The notes: generated by a model not told the origin, from the letters alone. Counted from the stretch's first letter, positions 9,724-17,962 are shown. The stretch: 35,501 nt of DNA from Variovorax sp. (GCA_004210915.1 SEGS01000036.1:1-35501), one strand, 5' to 3'. Program-made: numbers and translations.

Positions 9724-11157
9724 ATGGCTGATACCAAACAATTCGACGTCATCGTGATCGGTGGCGGCCCGGGCGGCTACATCGCCGCCATCCGCGCGGC
9801 GCAGCTGGGCTTCAACGTCGCGTGCATTGACGAATGGAAAAACGGCAAGGGCGGCCCGGCACCGGGCGGCACTTGCACCAACGTCGGGTGCATCCCGTCG
9901 AAGGCGCTGCTGCAATCGTCCGAGCACTACGAGCACGCCGGCAAGCACTTCGCGGACCACGGCATCAACGTGTCGGGCCTCTCGCTCGATATCGACAAGA
10001 TGCTGGCCCGCAAAGACCAGGTCGTGAAGCAGAACAACGACGGCATCCTGTACCTGTTCAAGAAGAACAAGATCGCCTTCTTCCACGGCCGCGGCTCGTT
10101 CGTGAAAGCCGGTGACGCGGGCTACGAAATCAAGGTGGCTGGCGCGACCGAAGAGACCCTCGTCGGCAAGCAGATCGTCATTGCGACCGGCTCCAACGCG
10201 CGCGCGCTGCCAGGCACGCCCTTCGACGAAGAGAACATCCTCTCGAACGACGGCGCGCTGCGTGTCGGCGCCGTGCCCAAGAAACTCGGCCTGATCGGCG
10301 CGGGCGTGATCGGCCTCGAGATGGGTTCGGTCTGGCGCCGGCTGGGCGCTGAAGTGACGGTGCTCGAAGGCCTGCCGACATTCCTGGGTGCGGTCGATGA
10401 GCAGATCGCCAAGGAAGCCAAGAAGGCCTTCGACAAGCAGGGCCTGAAGATCGAGCTCGGCGCGAAGGTCGGCGAGATCAAGTCGTCGAAGAAGGGCGTC
10501 AGCATCGCCTACACGACGGCCAAGGGCGAAGCCCAGACGCTGGAAGTCGACAAGCTGATCGTGTCGATCGGCCGCGTGGCCAATACCATGGGTTTGAACG
10601 CCGAAGCCGTGGGCCTCAAGCTCGACGAACGCGGTGCCATCACCGTCGACGACGAGTGCAAGACCAACCTGCCGAACGTCTGGGCCATCGGCGACGTCGT
10701 GCGCGGCCCGATGCTCGCGCACAAGGCGGAAGAAGAGGGTGTCGCGGTGGCCGAGCGCATCGCGGGGCAGCACGGTCACGTCAACTTCAACACCATTCCG
10801 TGGGTGATCTACACGTCGCCTGAAATCGCTTGGGTCGGCCAGACCGAGCAGCAGCTCAAGGCCGAAGGCCGCGCTTACAAGGCGGGCACTTTCCCCTTCC
10901 TGGCCAACGGCCGCGCGCGCGCGCTGGGCGACACGACCGGCATGGTCAAGTTCCTGGCCGACGCAACCACCGACGAGATCCTCGGCGTGCACATGGTCGG
11001 CCCGCAGGTGAGCGAACTCATCTCGGAAGCCGTGGTCGCCATGGAGTTCAAGGCGAGCGCAGAAGACATCGCGCGCATCTGCCACGCGCACCCGTCGCTG
11101 TCGGAAGCAACGAAGGAAGCCGCGCTGGCCGTCGACAAGCGCACGCTGAACTTCTGA
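9724..11157 (+). CDS. lpdA: Dihydrolipoyl dehydrogenase (E3)
   Basis: 477 residues, with AGGA 9 bases before the ATG. A flavoprotein disulfide reductase that reoxidises the dihydrolipoyl arm of E2 and reduces NAD+. The FAD-binding GGGPGG is at 13-18; the redox-active disulfide is C51/C56 in [13 protein letters not shown]; the NAD-binding Gly-rich motif GAGVIGLE is in the middle third; and the C-terminal His/Glu pair that acts in catalysis is H456/E461 in HAHPSLSE. Its place directly behind sucB suggests it serves the 2-oxoglutarate complex first, though E3 is often shared. The stop codon lies inside an octamer tandem repeat that continues to the next gene. Confidence 0.97.
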   Translation: MADTKQFDVIVIGGGPGGYIAAIRAAQLGFNVACIDEWKNGKGGPAPGGTCTNVGCIPSKALLQSSEHYEHAGKHFADHGINVSGLSLDIDKMLARKDQVVKQNNDGILYLFKKNKIAFFHGRGSFVKAGDAGYEIKVAGATEETLVGKQIVIATGSNARALPGTPFDEENILSNDGALRVGAVPKKLGLIGAGVIGLEMGSVWRRLGAEVTVLEGLPTFLGAVDEQIAKEAKKAFDKQGLKIELGAKVGEIKSSKKGVSIAYTTAKGEAQTLEVDKLIVSIGRVANTMGLNAEAVGLKLDERGAITVDDECKTNLPNVWAIGDVVRGPMLAHKAEEEGVAVAERIAGQHGHVNFNTIPWVIYTSPEIAWVGQTEQQLKAEGRAYKAGTFPFLANGRARALGDTTGMVKFLADATTDEILGVHMVGPQVSELISEAVVAMEFKASAEDIARICHAHPSLSEATKEAALAVDKRTLNF

Positions 11158-11185
11158 ACTTCTGAACTTCTGAACTTCTGAGCCT
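11146..11185 (+). repeat. Octamer tandem repeat (CTGAACTT)4 plus a degenerate fifth unit
   Basis: Four exact copies of CTGAACTT (11146-11177) are followed by CTGAGCCT (11178-11185). The lpdA stop is the TGA of the second unit, and the tract ends at the base before the TTG start of zapE, so it fills the whole intergenic region. Because 8 is not a multiple of 3, successive TGAs fall in different frames. No ribosome-binding sequence is visible in it. Confidence 0.9.
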
Positions 11186-12283
11186 TTGAGCGTCAAGCAA
11201 GCCTACGAAGCGGAACTCGCCACGCGCGGGTTCCAGAGCGACCCCGCGCAACTGCGCGCGGTCGAGGCGCTCGACCGTTGTGCGCGCGAGTGGGGCGAGT
11301 ACAAGGCCCGGCGGTCCAACGCGCTGAAGAAGCTGGTCAACCGGCCCGACATCCCGCGCGGTGTGTACATGCACGGAGGGGTCGGACGGGGCAAGAGCTT
11401 CCTGATGGACCTGTTCTTCAACGCGGTGCCGTTGCAGCGCAAGACGCGCCTGCATTTCCACGAGTTCATGCGTGAAGTGCACCGCGAACTGGCCGACCTG
11501 CAAGGCATCCAGAATCCGCTGGACGAACTGGGAAAGCGCATCTCCAAGCGCTACAAGTTGATTTGCTTCGACGAGTTCCACGTGGCGGACATCACGGACG
11601 CGATGATCCTCCACCGCCTGCTCACAGCGCTGTTCGACAACGGCGTGGGCTTCGTGACCACCTCCAATTTCAAGCCCGATGATCTGTATCCGGACGGGCT
11701 GCACCGCGACCGCATCCTGCCGGCTATTGCGTTGCTCAACGAAAAGCTGGAAGTGCTGAGCGTCGACAACGGCACCGACTACCGGCGCCGCACGCTCGAA
11801 CAATTGCGCATGTACCTCACGCCAAACGGCGCGGGGGCCGACCAGGAAATGCGCGATGCCTTCGTCAAACTGGCCGAGGCGGCGGACGAGAACCCCGTGC
11901 TGCACATCGAGCAGCGCGAGATCCATGCACGGCGCAAGGCAGGCGGCGTGGTGTGGTTCGACTTCAAGACGCTGTGCGGCGGCCCGCGCTCGCAGAACGA
12001 CTATCTCGAAATCGCGACCCAGTTTCACACTGTGCTGCTCTCGGATGTGCCGCAGATGGGTGTCAACCGTGCCTCGGAAGCACGCCGTTTCACATGGCTG
12101 GTGGATGTGTTCTACGATCGCCGCGTGAAACTGATCCTGTCCGCCGAAGTGCCGCCCGAAGCCCTCTACACCGAGGGCCCGCTCGCGCACGAATTCCCGC
12201 GCACGGTGTCGCGACTCAACGAAATGCAATCGGCCGAGTTCCTGGCGCTGGAACGGCGCCTGGTCGATACACGGCTGACATGA
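11186..12283 (+). CDS. zapE: Cell division protein ZapE (AFG1-like ATPase)
   Basis: 365 residues from a TTG; no ATG or GTG fits between the upstream repeat and the conserved AYEAELATRG start. ZapE is an ATPase that in E. coli joins the division ring late in constriction and destabilises FtsZ polymers. Walker A is GGVGRGKS at 64-71 and Walker B is LICFDE at 125-130, followed by FHVADITDAM typical of AFG1/ZapE; TTSNFKPDDLYPDGLHR follows in the second half of the ATPase core. Length matches E. coli ZapE (375). It follows lpdA with only the octamer tract between them and overlaps the next gene by 4 bases (ATGA). Translation start strength is doubtful. Confidence 0.93.
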   Translation: MSVKQAYEAELATRGFQSDPAQLRAVEALDRCAREWGEYKARRSNALKKLVNRPDIPRGVYMHGGVGRGKSFLMDLFFNAVPLQRKTRLHFHEFMREVHRELADLQGIQNPLDELGKRISKRYKLICFDEFHVADITDAMILHRLLTALFDNGVGFVTTSNFKPDDLYPDGLHRDRILPAIALLNEKLEVLSVDNGTDYRRRTLEQLRMYLTPNGAGADQEMRDAFVKLAEAADENPVLHIEQREIHARRKAGGVVWFDFKTLCGGPRSQNDYLEIATQFHTVLLSDVPQMGVNRASEARRFTWLVDVFYDRRVKLILSAEVPPEALYTEGPLAHEFPRTVSRLNEMQSAEFLALERRLVDTRLT

Positions 12284-12927
12284 AACACCTCGTCGTTGCA
12301 CTGTGGATGGCGGGCGCGGCCTGTGCGGCAAGTGCGCAAGTGCAGGTGCTTCCGGCCGGGATCGACCTCGAGGCCGAACGGGCCCGACTCTCGACCGAAC
12401 GCCAGGCCGCCGAGGCGCAAGCCGAGCGCGAGCGGGTGGCTTGCTACCAGAAGTTCATGGTCGAGAGCTGCCTCAAGGACACGCGCCAACGGCTTCGCAC
12501 GCGCTCTGATGACTTGAAGCGCCAGCAGGCCGCGATCAACGACATTGACCGCCAGCGTCGCGCGGCCAGGCAACTGGACCGGTTGGAAGAGAAGGGCGCC
12601 GCGCCGCGCACGCTTGACGACCCGGCGCAGCAGGCGCAATCGCAAAAGGCTCAGCAGGAACGCGAGCAACGTGCGGCCGACCATGCGGCCAGTCGCGCGT
12701 CCATGGCCGCCGAAGCCGGTGAACGGCGGCGCGAACTGAAGGCTCGGCAGCGTGCCAAAGCGGCCGAGCAGGTCAAGGCACAGGAGCGGCGCGCAGCCGC
12801 GCCCGCCGAGCGTGCTCGCCACGAGCGAAAGTTGCAGGAAGCGGCGGAGCATCAAGCCGATTTGGCCCGACGTAACGCCGAGCGCACGAAGCCGCGCGCG
12901 GCCCCGCTACCTCCGCCACCGCCCTGA
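12280..12927 (+). CDS. Exported coiled-coil protein of unknown function
   Basis: 215 residues from an ATG that overlaps the zapE stop (ATGA). I do not recognise the family. A clear signal peptide (MKHLVVALWMAGAACAASA, cleavage near residue 19) predicts a periplasmic protein. The mature part is almost entirely Ala/Glu/Arg/Gln-rich helix, likely coiled coil (about 28-200), and ends in a run of prolines. Two cysteines in CYQKFMVESC near residues 52-61 could form a disulfide. The translational coupling to a division ATPase invites a cell-envelope role, but that is inference only. The minus-strand phosphatase gene ends 8 bases beyond its stop. Confidence 0.75.
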   Translation: MKHLVVALWMAGAACAASAQVQVLPAGIDLEAERARLSTERQAAEAQAERERVACYQKFMVESCLKDTRQRLRTRSDDLKRQQAAINDIDRQRRAARQLDRLEEKGAAPRTLDDPAQQAQSQKAQQEREQRAADHAASRASMAAEAGERRRELKARQRAKAAEQVKAQERRAAAPAERARHERKLQEAAEHQADLARRNAERTKPRAAPLPPPPP

Positions 12928-12928
12928 G

Positions 12929-12945
12929 CACGCCGTCAAGGCGTG
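12929..12945. terminator. Hairpin at the convergent gene ends
   Basis: CACGCC and GGCGTG pair perfectly around GTCAA exactly where the plus-strand coiled-coil gene and the minus-strand phosphatase gene meet. The stem overlaps the last codons of the phosphatase. There is no T run on either side, so it would be at best a weak two-way terminator or a 3' end stabiliser. Confidence 0.35.
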
Positions 12946-13727
12946 TCAGATGCCGGAGAGTTGGCGCTCGGCAGCGGCTCCAGCTTCAGTACCGCCAGAG
13001 AAAGGTTGTCGCCCGTGCCGCGGGCGCGGCGGCGTGCCTCCGTCACCAGCAGCTCGACGGCCGCACGGGGCGGCTGCTCGGCCAGCACGGCACCCATCTC
13101 CTCCGGCGTGAAGTAGTGCCAGAGCCCGTCGCTGCACGCGATCAGCAGATCGCCGGCGCGCATCTTCGGAATCAGGTGCACTTCGATCGGGGGCGGCGTC
13201 GCGGCCATGCCGAGGCAGCCGAGCAGGATGTTGCTCTGCGGATGGATGTTGGCTTCTTCCGCCGTGATCTCGCCGCGGTCGACGAGGGCCTGCACATAGG
13301 AGTGATCGCGCGTGCGCTTGACCAGCCTGCCGCGACGGAAATGGTAGATGCGGGAATCGCCGGCGTGGACCCAGGCGCAGTCGCCCTTGGGATTCAGCAG
13401 GAAGGCCGCCACGGTGCTGTGCGGCTCTTGCTCGCTCGACAAGGCCGTGAGCTTGATGACCGTGTGCGCGTCGTTCAGCAACTGGCGCAGCAGGGCCGCG
13501 GGCTCGTCGCGTTCGGGCGTGTAGCGCGCAAACAGCTGCTGGGCCGTCATCAGCACCTGGTCGGCCGCCTTGCGCCCGCCGCTGCGCCCACCCATCCCGT
13601 CGGCCACGATGCCCAGCACGCAACCATGCGCGCGTGGATGCGCGAGCATCAGAACTTGGTCCTGCTGGTAAGGGCGGTCTCCCTTGTGGAGGCCGGTGGC
13701 GGCGGCGATGCGAAAACCTCGGGTCAT
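12936..13727 (-). CDS. PP2C-family (PPM) serine/threonine protein phosphatase
   Basis: 263 residues. Metal-dependent phosphatase removing phosphate from Ser/Thr. The PPM metal-binding acidic residues are all present: D23 in YQQDQ, D43 in VADGMGG, D124 in HAGDSR, D200 in CSDGLW and D240 in GTGDN. There are no membrane segments or sensor domains, so it should be a cytosolic stand-alone enzyme like bacterial Stp/PppA. No kinase or FHA-domain gene is in the window, so its partner is unknown; in related bacteria such enzymes often serve type VI secretion or general kinase signalling. It is transcribed away from the DUF465-helicase pair, with 96 bases between the starts. Confidence 0.92.
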   Translation of the reverse strand: MTRGFRIAAATGLHKGDRPYQQDQVLMLAHPRAHGCVLGIVADGMGGRSGGRKAADQVLMTAQQLFARYTPERDEPAALLRQLLNDAHTVIKLTALSSEQEPHSTVAAFLLNPKGDCAWVHAGDSRIYHFRRGRLVKRTRDHSYVQALVDRGEITAEEANIHPQSNILLGCLGMAATPPPIEVHLIPKMRAGDLLIACSDGLWHYFTPEEMGAVLAEQPPRAAVELLVTEARRRARGTGDNLSLAVLKLEPLPSANSPASDTP

Positions 13728-13753
13728 GTACGGCGCCGTGAGCGCGTTTCCTG

Positions 13754-13782
13754 TTGGGGCGTGTCGGAAGCCGACGTATTAT
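13754..13782 (+). promoter_or_regulatory. Candidate promoter of the DUF465-helicase pair
   Basis: TTGGGG (13754-13759), a 17-base spacer and TATTAT (13777-13782). Transcription would start near 13789, after the GTG at 13761, which supports the later TTG start for the small gene. On the minus strand the same AT-rich block reads GATAAT, a possible -10 for the divergent phosphatase gene, but without a visible -35. Confidence 0.45.
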
Positions 13783-13823
13783 CAAGCGAACCTCAGGCGC
13801 GCCTTCGCGCCGCCCCGCGACCG

Positions 13824-14027
13824 TTGGACTCCAATCTTCATTCCGCCTCCCGTCAGCTGATCGAATTGCGCATGGAGCACGGCGATCTCGATGCCTCTAT
13901 CGACCGGCTGGGCGAAGGCGCGCCGCAGGACGAGCTGCTGTTGCGGCGCCTGAAAAAGCGCCGCCTCGCGCTTCGCGACCAGATCGCACGGCTCGAACGC
14001 ACGCTCGCTCCGCAGGAACCGGCTTGA
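13824..14027 (+). CDS. DUF465/YdcH-like small protein
   Basis: 67 residues if the TTG at 13824 is used (MDSNLHSASRQLIELRMEHG); a GTG at 13761 in frame would give 88 residues but lies before the predicted transcription start. The protein is a charged helical hairpin: RQLIELRMEHGDLDASIDRL, a short turn, then LLLRRLKKRRLALRDQIARL. This is the pattern of the YdcH/DUF465 family, small proteins of unknown function. Its TGA overlaps the TTG of the helicase gene (TTGA), so the two are probably coupled. No clear ribosome site is seen, which leaves the start uncertain. Confidence 0.7.
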   Translation: MDSNLHSASRQLIELRMEHGDLDASIDRLGEGAPQDELLLRRLKKRRLALRDQIARLERTLAPQEPA

Positions 14028-16051
14028 CGGCCCTCGAACAGCAGGTGCGCGATGCCTTCGCGCAGGACGGCGTGTTGTCGCGCGCGGCCGAGCACTTCCG
14101 CGAGCGCACCGGGCAGACCGAGATGGCGCTCGCCGTCGCCCGCACCATCGAAGACGGTGGCGTGCTGGTCGTGGAGGCGGGCACCGGTGTGGGCAAGACC
14201 TTCTCGTACCTGGTGCCGGCCTTGCTGAGCGGGGAGCGCGTGCTGCTGTCGACCGCCACCAAGGCGCTGCAGGACCAACTCTTCGGGCGCGATCTGCCGC
14301 GCCTGGTCGAGGCGCTCGGACTGCCGCTTCGCACCGCGTTGCTCAAGGGGCGCGCCAGCTATGTCTGCCTGCACCGTCTCGGTCTGGCGCGCCACGATGC
14401 CTCGTTGCCTGAGCGGGGCAGCTTGCGGACGCTCGCCAAGATTGAGCAGTGGTCGACCAGCACGCGCACCGGCGATCTGGCTGAACTGCCGGGTCTTGAC
14501 GAGCGCTCGCCGCTGATTCCGCTGGTCACCTCCACCCGCGACAACTGCCTGGGCGCGCAGTGCCCGCAGTTCAAACCCTGCCATGTGAACCTCGCGCGTC
14601 GCGAGGCGCTGGCAGCGGATGTGGTGGTGATCAACCATCACCTGTTCTTTGCCGACCTGGCCGTACGCGAAACCGGCATGGCCGAACTGCTGCCGACCGT
14701 GCGCGTGGTGGTGTTCGACGAAGCCCATCAGCTCAACGAAACCGGCGTGCAGTTTCTTGGCGTGCAACTGGGCACCGGCCAGGTTCTCGATTTCGCGCGC
14801 GATCTGCTGGCCGCCGGTCTGCAGCATGCGCGCGGCCTTGTCGATTGGCACCAGCGCGTGGCCGCCGTGGAGCGCAGCGCGCGGGAGCTGCGCCTGGTCG
14901 CGGGCAAGCAATGGGCCGGCGCCAAGCTGCGCTGGTTCGGCGCCGCGCCCGAGAACCTTCCTGCGGCGCTCTGGCAAGGCGCGCTCGACGAAATGCAGTC
15001 CGCCTTCGAGTCCGCGGCCGAAGGGCTCGACAGCGTCAGCGAGTTGTCGCCCGACTTCGTGCGGCTGCATGAGCGCGCGTTGCAACTCGCTGCGCGGGCG
15101 GCCCGTTTCGCCGCGCCGTGCGAGAGCGGCTGCGTGCGCTGGGTCGACGTCGGCACGCAGTTGCGGCTGATGGAATCGCCGCTCGACATCGCGGAGGCGA
15201 TGCGCACGCGGGTCCTGAAACTGCGGGCGGCCTCCTCTGACGATCGTGACGTCGACGACGGCGGGGAGGGCGCGCGCGCCTGGATCTTCACTTCGGCCAC
15301 GCTCGGCGACGAGCCGACGCTGCGCTGGTTCACCGAACCCTGCGGTCTGGGTGATGCCGAGGTGCTGCGCGTGCAGAGTCCGTTCGACTACGCGCAGCAG
15401 GCTGCGCTGTACGTGCCGCGCGTCTTTCCCAAACCCAACGATCCTTCGCACAGCGTGCAGGTCGCCGCCCTGGCGGCCCGCGCCGCGGGCGTGCTGGGCG
15501 GGCGGACGCTGGTGCTGACCACCACCCTGCGTGCGCTGCGAACCATCGGCGATGCCATGCGGCAGCATCTCGAGCGACTCGATGCACCACGCCGACCGGA
15601 GGTGCTTGTGCAGGGCGAGCTACCCAAGCGCGTGCTGATGGACCGTTTCCGCGAAGGCGACAGCGCGGGCCGCGGCGGCTGCGTGCTGGTCGCGTCGGCC
15701 ACGTTTTGGGAGGGTTTCGATGCGCCGGGCGATTCGCTGCAGCTGGTCGTGATCGACAAGCTGCCCTTTCCGCCACCCAACGATCCGCTGGTGGAGGCGC
15801 GCTCGCAGCGGCTTGAAGCACAGGGCCGGAATGCGTTCGGGGACTATTCGTTGCCCGAGGCAGCCGTGGCGCTCAAGCAGGGCGCGGGCCGGTTGATTCG
15901 CCGCGAAAGCGACCAGGGCGTGCTGGTGATTTGCGATACCCGCCTTGTCGCGATGGGGTATGGGCGCCGGCTGCTGGCCGCGTTGCCGCCGATGCGCAGG
16001 CTGGACAGCGAGGCGGATTTCGATGCCGCACTCGCCGCGCTGGCGCCCTAG
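14024..16051 (+). CDS. DinG/YoaA-family iron-sulfur ATP-dependent DNA helicase
   Basis: 675 residues from the TTG at 14024. The open frame extends further upstream but that part is only the out-of-frame shadow of the small gene. Walker A EAGTGVGKT is at 51-59. Four cysteines that would hold a 4Fe-4S cluster are C115, C175, C180 and C186 (NCLGAQCPQFKPC), and the DEAH box is at 232-235. The C-terminal motor domain ends with QGAGRLIRRESDQG, the superfamily 2 motif VI. These XPD-like 5'-3' helicases unwind forks, R-loops and damaged DNA. E. coli YoaA is 636 and DinG 716 residues; either name could apply. Confidence 0.9.
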   Translation: MTALEQQVRDAFAQDGVLSRAAEHFRERTGQTEMALAVARTIEDGGVLVVEAGTGVGKTFSYLVPALLSGERVLLSTATKALQDQLFGRDLPRLVEALGLPLRTALLKGRASYVCLHRLGLARHDASLPERGSLRTLAKIEQWSTSTRTGDLAELPGLDERSPLIPLVTSTRDNCLGAQCPQFKPCHVNLARREALAADVVVINHHLFFADLAVRETGMAELLPTVRVVVFDEAHQLNETGVQFLGVQLGTGQVLDFARDLLAAGLQHARGLVDWHQRVAAVERSARELRLVAGKQWAGAKLRWFGAAPENLPAALWQGALDEMQSAFESAAEGLDSVSELSPDFVRLHERALQLAARAARFAAPCESGCVRWVDVGTQLRLMESPLDIAEAMRTRVLKLRAASSDDRDVDDGGEGARAWIFTSATLGDEPTLRWFTEPCGLGDAEVLRVQSPFDYAQQAALYVPRVFPKPNDPSHSVQVAALAARAAGVLGGRTLVLTTTLRALRTIGDAMRQHLERLDAPRRPEVLVQGELPKRVLMDRFREGDSAGRGGCVLVASATFWEGFDAPGDSLQLVVIDKLPFPPPNDPLVEARSQRLEAQGRNAFGDYSLPEAAVALKQGAGRLIRRESDQGVLVICDTRLVAMGYGRRLLAALPPMRRLDSEADFDAALAALAP

Positions 16052-16091
16052 CGCGAAGCTGCGCCGCTCAGGCCAGGCTGCACCGCTCAGA

Positions 16092-16898
16092 TCACCAGAC
16101 CTTCCACCAAGGATCGTCGTTGCCGCGGAAGCCACGCGTCAAGTATTCGCTCTTCGGGTAATTGGTGGTCAGCACGCGTTGCGCGTCGTCACGCAGGTCG
16201 TTGAGGCCCAGCGCATCGTACGAACGCACCATGATGTACAGCGCTTCTTCAAGTGCCGGCACTTCGCGGTAGTCGGCCAGCGCCAACTGCGCGCGGTTGA
16301 TGGCTGCCAGATAGGCACCGCGGGTGTAGTAGTAGCGCGCCACATGCACTTCGTACTGCGCGAGCGAGTTCACGATGTAGTTCATGCGCTGACGCGCATC
16401 GGGTGCGTAGCGGGATTCGGGGAAGCGGGTGACCAGTTCCTTGAACGACTCGAAGGACTCTTTCGCCGCTTTCTGATCGCGCTCCGACAGATCCTGCCGC
16501 GTCAGGAACGAGAACATGCCCAGTTCGTCGTTGAAGTTGATCACGCCCTTGAGGTACAGCGCGTAATCGATGGCCGGGCTGGCCGGATGCAGCTTGAGGA
16601 AGCGGTCGATGGTGGCGATGGCGGCCGGCTTTTCGCTGGCCTTGTACTGGGCGTAGGCCTTGTCGAGCTGGGCCTGCTGGGCCAGCGGTGTGCCGGCGGC
16701 GCGGCCTTCGAGCTTCTCGAACAGGGGCACGGCCTTGTCGTAAGCACCGGAGTTAGCTTCGTCCTTGGCTTCCGCATAAATGCGGTTGGGGCTCCAGTTC
16801 GCGGTTTTGTCCGTCTCGGTCGTCGAGCATCCGACCGTCAGCAGGGCGGCAGCGCTGAGGGCCATCCAGCCGGGGACCGATAATTTGGCGCGAAACAT
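16092..16898 (-). CDS. bamD: Outer membrane protein assembly factor BamD
   Basis: 268 residues from the ATG at 16896-16898; a TTG 33 bases upstream is in frame but less likely. A lipoprotein signal ends in LLTVGC, with the lipidated cysteine at 24. The rest is TPR-type helical repeats: NRIYAEAKDEANSGAYDKAV, FLKLHPASPAIDYALYLKG, FPESRYAPDARQRM and VARYYYTRGAYLAAINRA, in BamD/ComL order. BamD is an essential outer-membrane lipoprotein of the beta-barrel assembly machine and contacts BamA and substrates. It stands alone on the minus strand; bamB lies about 10 kb away in this window. A perfect TATAAT sits 32 bases upstream, inside the divergent rluD gene. Confidence 0.95.
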   Translation of the reverse strand: MFRAKLSVPGWMALSAAALLTVGCSTTETDKTANWSPNRIYAEAKDEANSGAYDKAVPLFEKLEGRAAGTPLAQQAQLDKAYAQYKASEKPAAIATIDRFLKLHPASPAIDYALYLKGVINFNDELGMFSFLTRQDLSERDQKAAKESFESFKELVTRFPESRYAPDARQRMNYIVNSLAQYEVHVARYYYTRGAYLAAINRAQLALADYREVPALEEALYIMVRSYDALGLNDLRDDAQRVLTTNYPKSEYLTRGFRGNDDPWWKVW

Positions 16899-16912
16899 CA
16901 CATGCGGCTTTC

Positions 16913-17938
16913 GTGAAACAGGTACCTTCAATTATATCGGCCGCCCCTTCCGGCGACGCCTTCGACCCGCCCGAGCCGGACGAGGGCGCCGAGCCGTCCG
17001 AACCCAGCGAAGTACGGGCCTTCGCCATCGAGGCGGCGCAGCACGGCGAACGGCTTGATCGCGCGCTCGCCAGCCTGGTGCCCGAGTTTTCACGCAGCTA
17101 CCTCCAGCAACTGATCGAGGCCGGCGCGGTCTCGGTGCAGGACCGTGTGCTGACCAAGGTGTCTGCCACGGTGCGCGTGGGGCAGAGCGGTCGCATCGAA
17201 CTGCGACCGACGCCGCAGAGCCAGGCGTTCCGGCCTGAGCCCATGGCGCTGGTCTCCCTCTACGAAGACGCGCATCTGCGCATCATCGACAAGCCGGCCG
17301 GCCTGGTCGTACATCCGGCGCCGGGCCACTGGAGCGGCACCTTGCTCAACGGCCTGCTCGCGCTCGACCCCAATGCCATTGCGTTGCCGCGCGCCGGCAT
17401 CGTGCACCGGCTCGACCGCGATACCAGCGGTCTGATGGTGGTGGCGCGCACGCGCGCGGTGATGGACGCGCTGGTCGGGCTCATCGCCGCGCGCGAGGTG
17501 AAGCGCCAATACCTCGCCCTGGCGCACAAACCGTGGCTCGGCGCGGCGGCGCGGCAGGTCGATGCACCGATCGGGCGCGATCCTCGCAACCGGCTGCGCA
17601 TGGCGGTGGTCGATCTCGAGCGGCATCCCGGCAAGACGGCACGCACCCTGTTCGAGCGGCTCGATAGCCGGGCGGAGGGCTGCGCGGTCCGTTGCACGCT
17701 GGAAACCGGTCGGACCCACCAGATCCGGGTGCACATGGCGTCGATCGGTCATCCGCTGGTCGGCGACGCCCTGTACGGCGGCGCACCCCTCGGGCCGATG
17801 GCCCGCCAGGCGCTGCACGCCTTTCGCCTGGCGTTTGTCCACCCTGTCACGCAGGCACCGCTGGAGTTTCTGGCGCCGCCGCCGCCGGACCTGGTCCAGG
17901 CGCTGCAGGCCTGGGGGCTGGATTACAATCGCGCCTGA
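16913..17938 (+). CDS. rluD: Large subunit rRNA pseudouridine synthase RluD
   Basis: 341 residues from a GTG, the only start codon in frame before the S4 domain. An acidic, Pro-rich leader (1-33) precedes the S4 RNA-binding domain (about 45-105, GERLDRALASLVPEFSRSYL), then the catalytic domain with D168 in HRLDRDTSG and the late motif GRTHQIRVHMASIGHP. RluD makes the pseudouridines in helix 69 of 23S rRNA (1911, 1915, 1917 in E. coli) and is the most growth-relevant of its family. The start codon is only 14 bases from that of the divergent bamD, so each promoter must lie in the other gene. Confidence 0.93.
   Translation: MKQVPSIISAAPSGDAFDPPEPDEGAEPSEPSEVRAFAIEAAQHGERLDRALASLVPEFSRSYLQQLIEAGAVSVQDRVLTKVSATVRVGQSGRIELRPTPQSQAFRPEPMALVSLYEDAHLRIIDKPAGLVVHPAPGHWSGTLLNGLLALDPNAIALPRAGIVHRLDRDTSGLMVVARTRAVMDALVGLIAAREVKRQYLALAHKPWLGAAARQVDAPIGRDPRNRLRMAVVDLERHPGKTARTLFERLDSRAEGCAVRCTLETGRTHQIRVHMASIGHPLVGDALYGGAPLGPMARQALHAFRLAFVHPVTQAPLEFLAPPPPDLVQALQAWGLDYNRA
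16931..16936 (-). promoter_or_regulatory. bamD: -10 element of bamD (perfect TATAAT)
   Basis: On the minus strand the hexamer is exactly TATAAT, 32 bases before the bamD ATG, giving a leader of roughly 25 bases. The -35 position has no match to TTGACA. On the plus strand these bases are codons 7-8 of rluD. Confidence 0.55.
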
Positions 17939-17962
17939 CGACCTGCAGCCCGCTGCAGGTCG
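17939..17962 (+). terminator. Strong hairpin directly after rluD, without T run
   Basis: A perfect 10-bp stem (CGACCTGCAG/CTGCAGGTCG) with a CCCG loop begins at the base after the rluD stop. It lacks a following T run, so it may protect the 3' end or assist termination together with the second hairpin at 18040-18060. Confidence 0.5.

Noticed and set aside
8779..11196. 805-codon open frame opposite sucB-lpdA
   Set aside because: Spans two well-supported plus-strand genes; Asp/Val/His/Arg-rich noise translation without motifs.
13754..14023. N-terminal extension of the helicase open frame
   Set aside because: Reads Arg/Pro/Ala-rich noise out of frame with the DUF465 gene; family homology begins only at the TTG at 14024.
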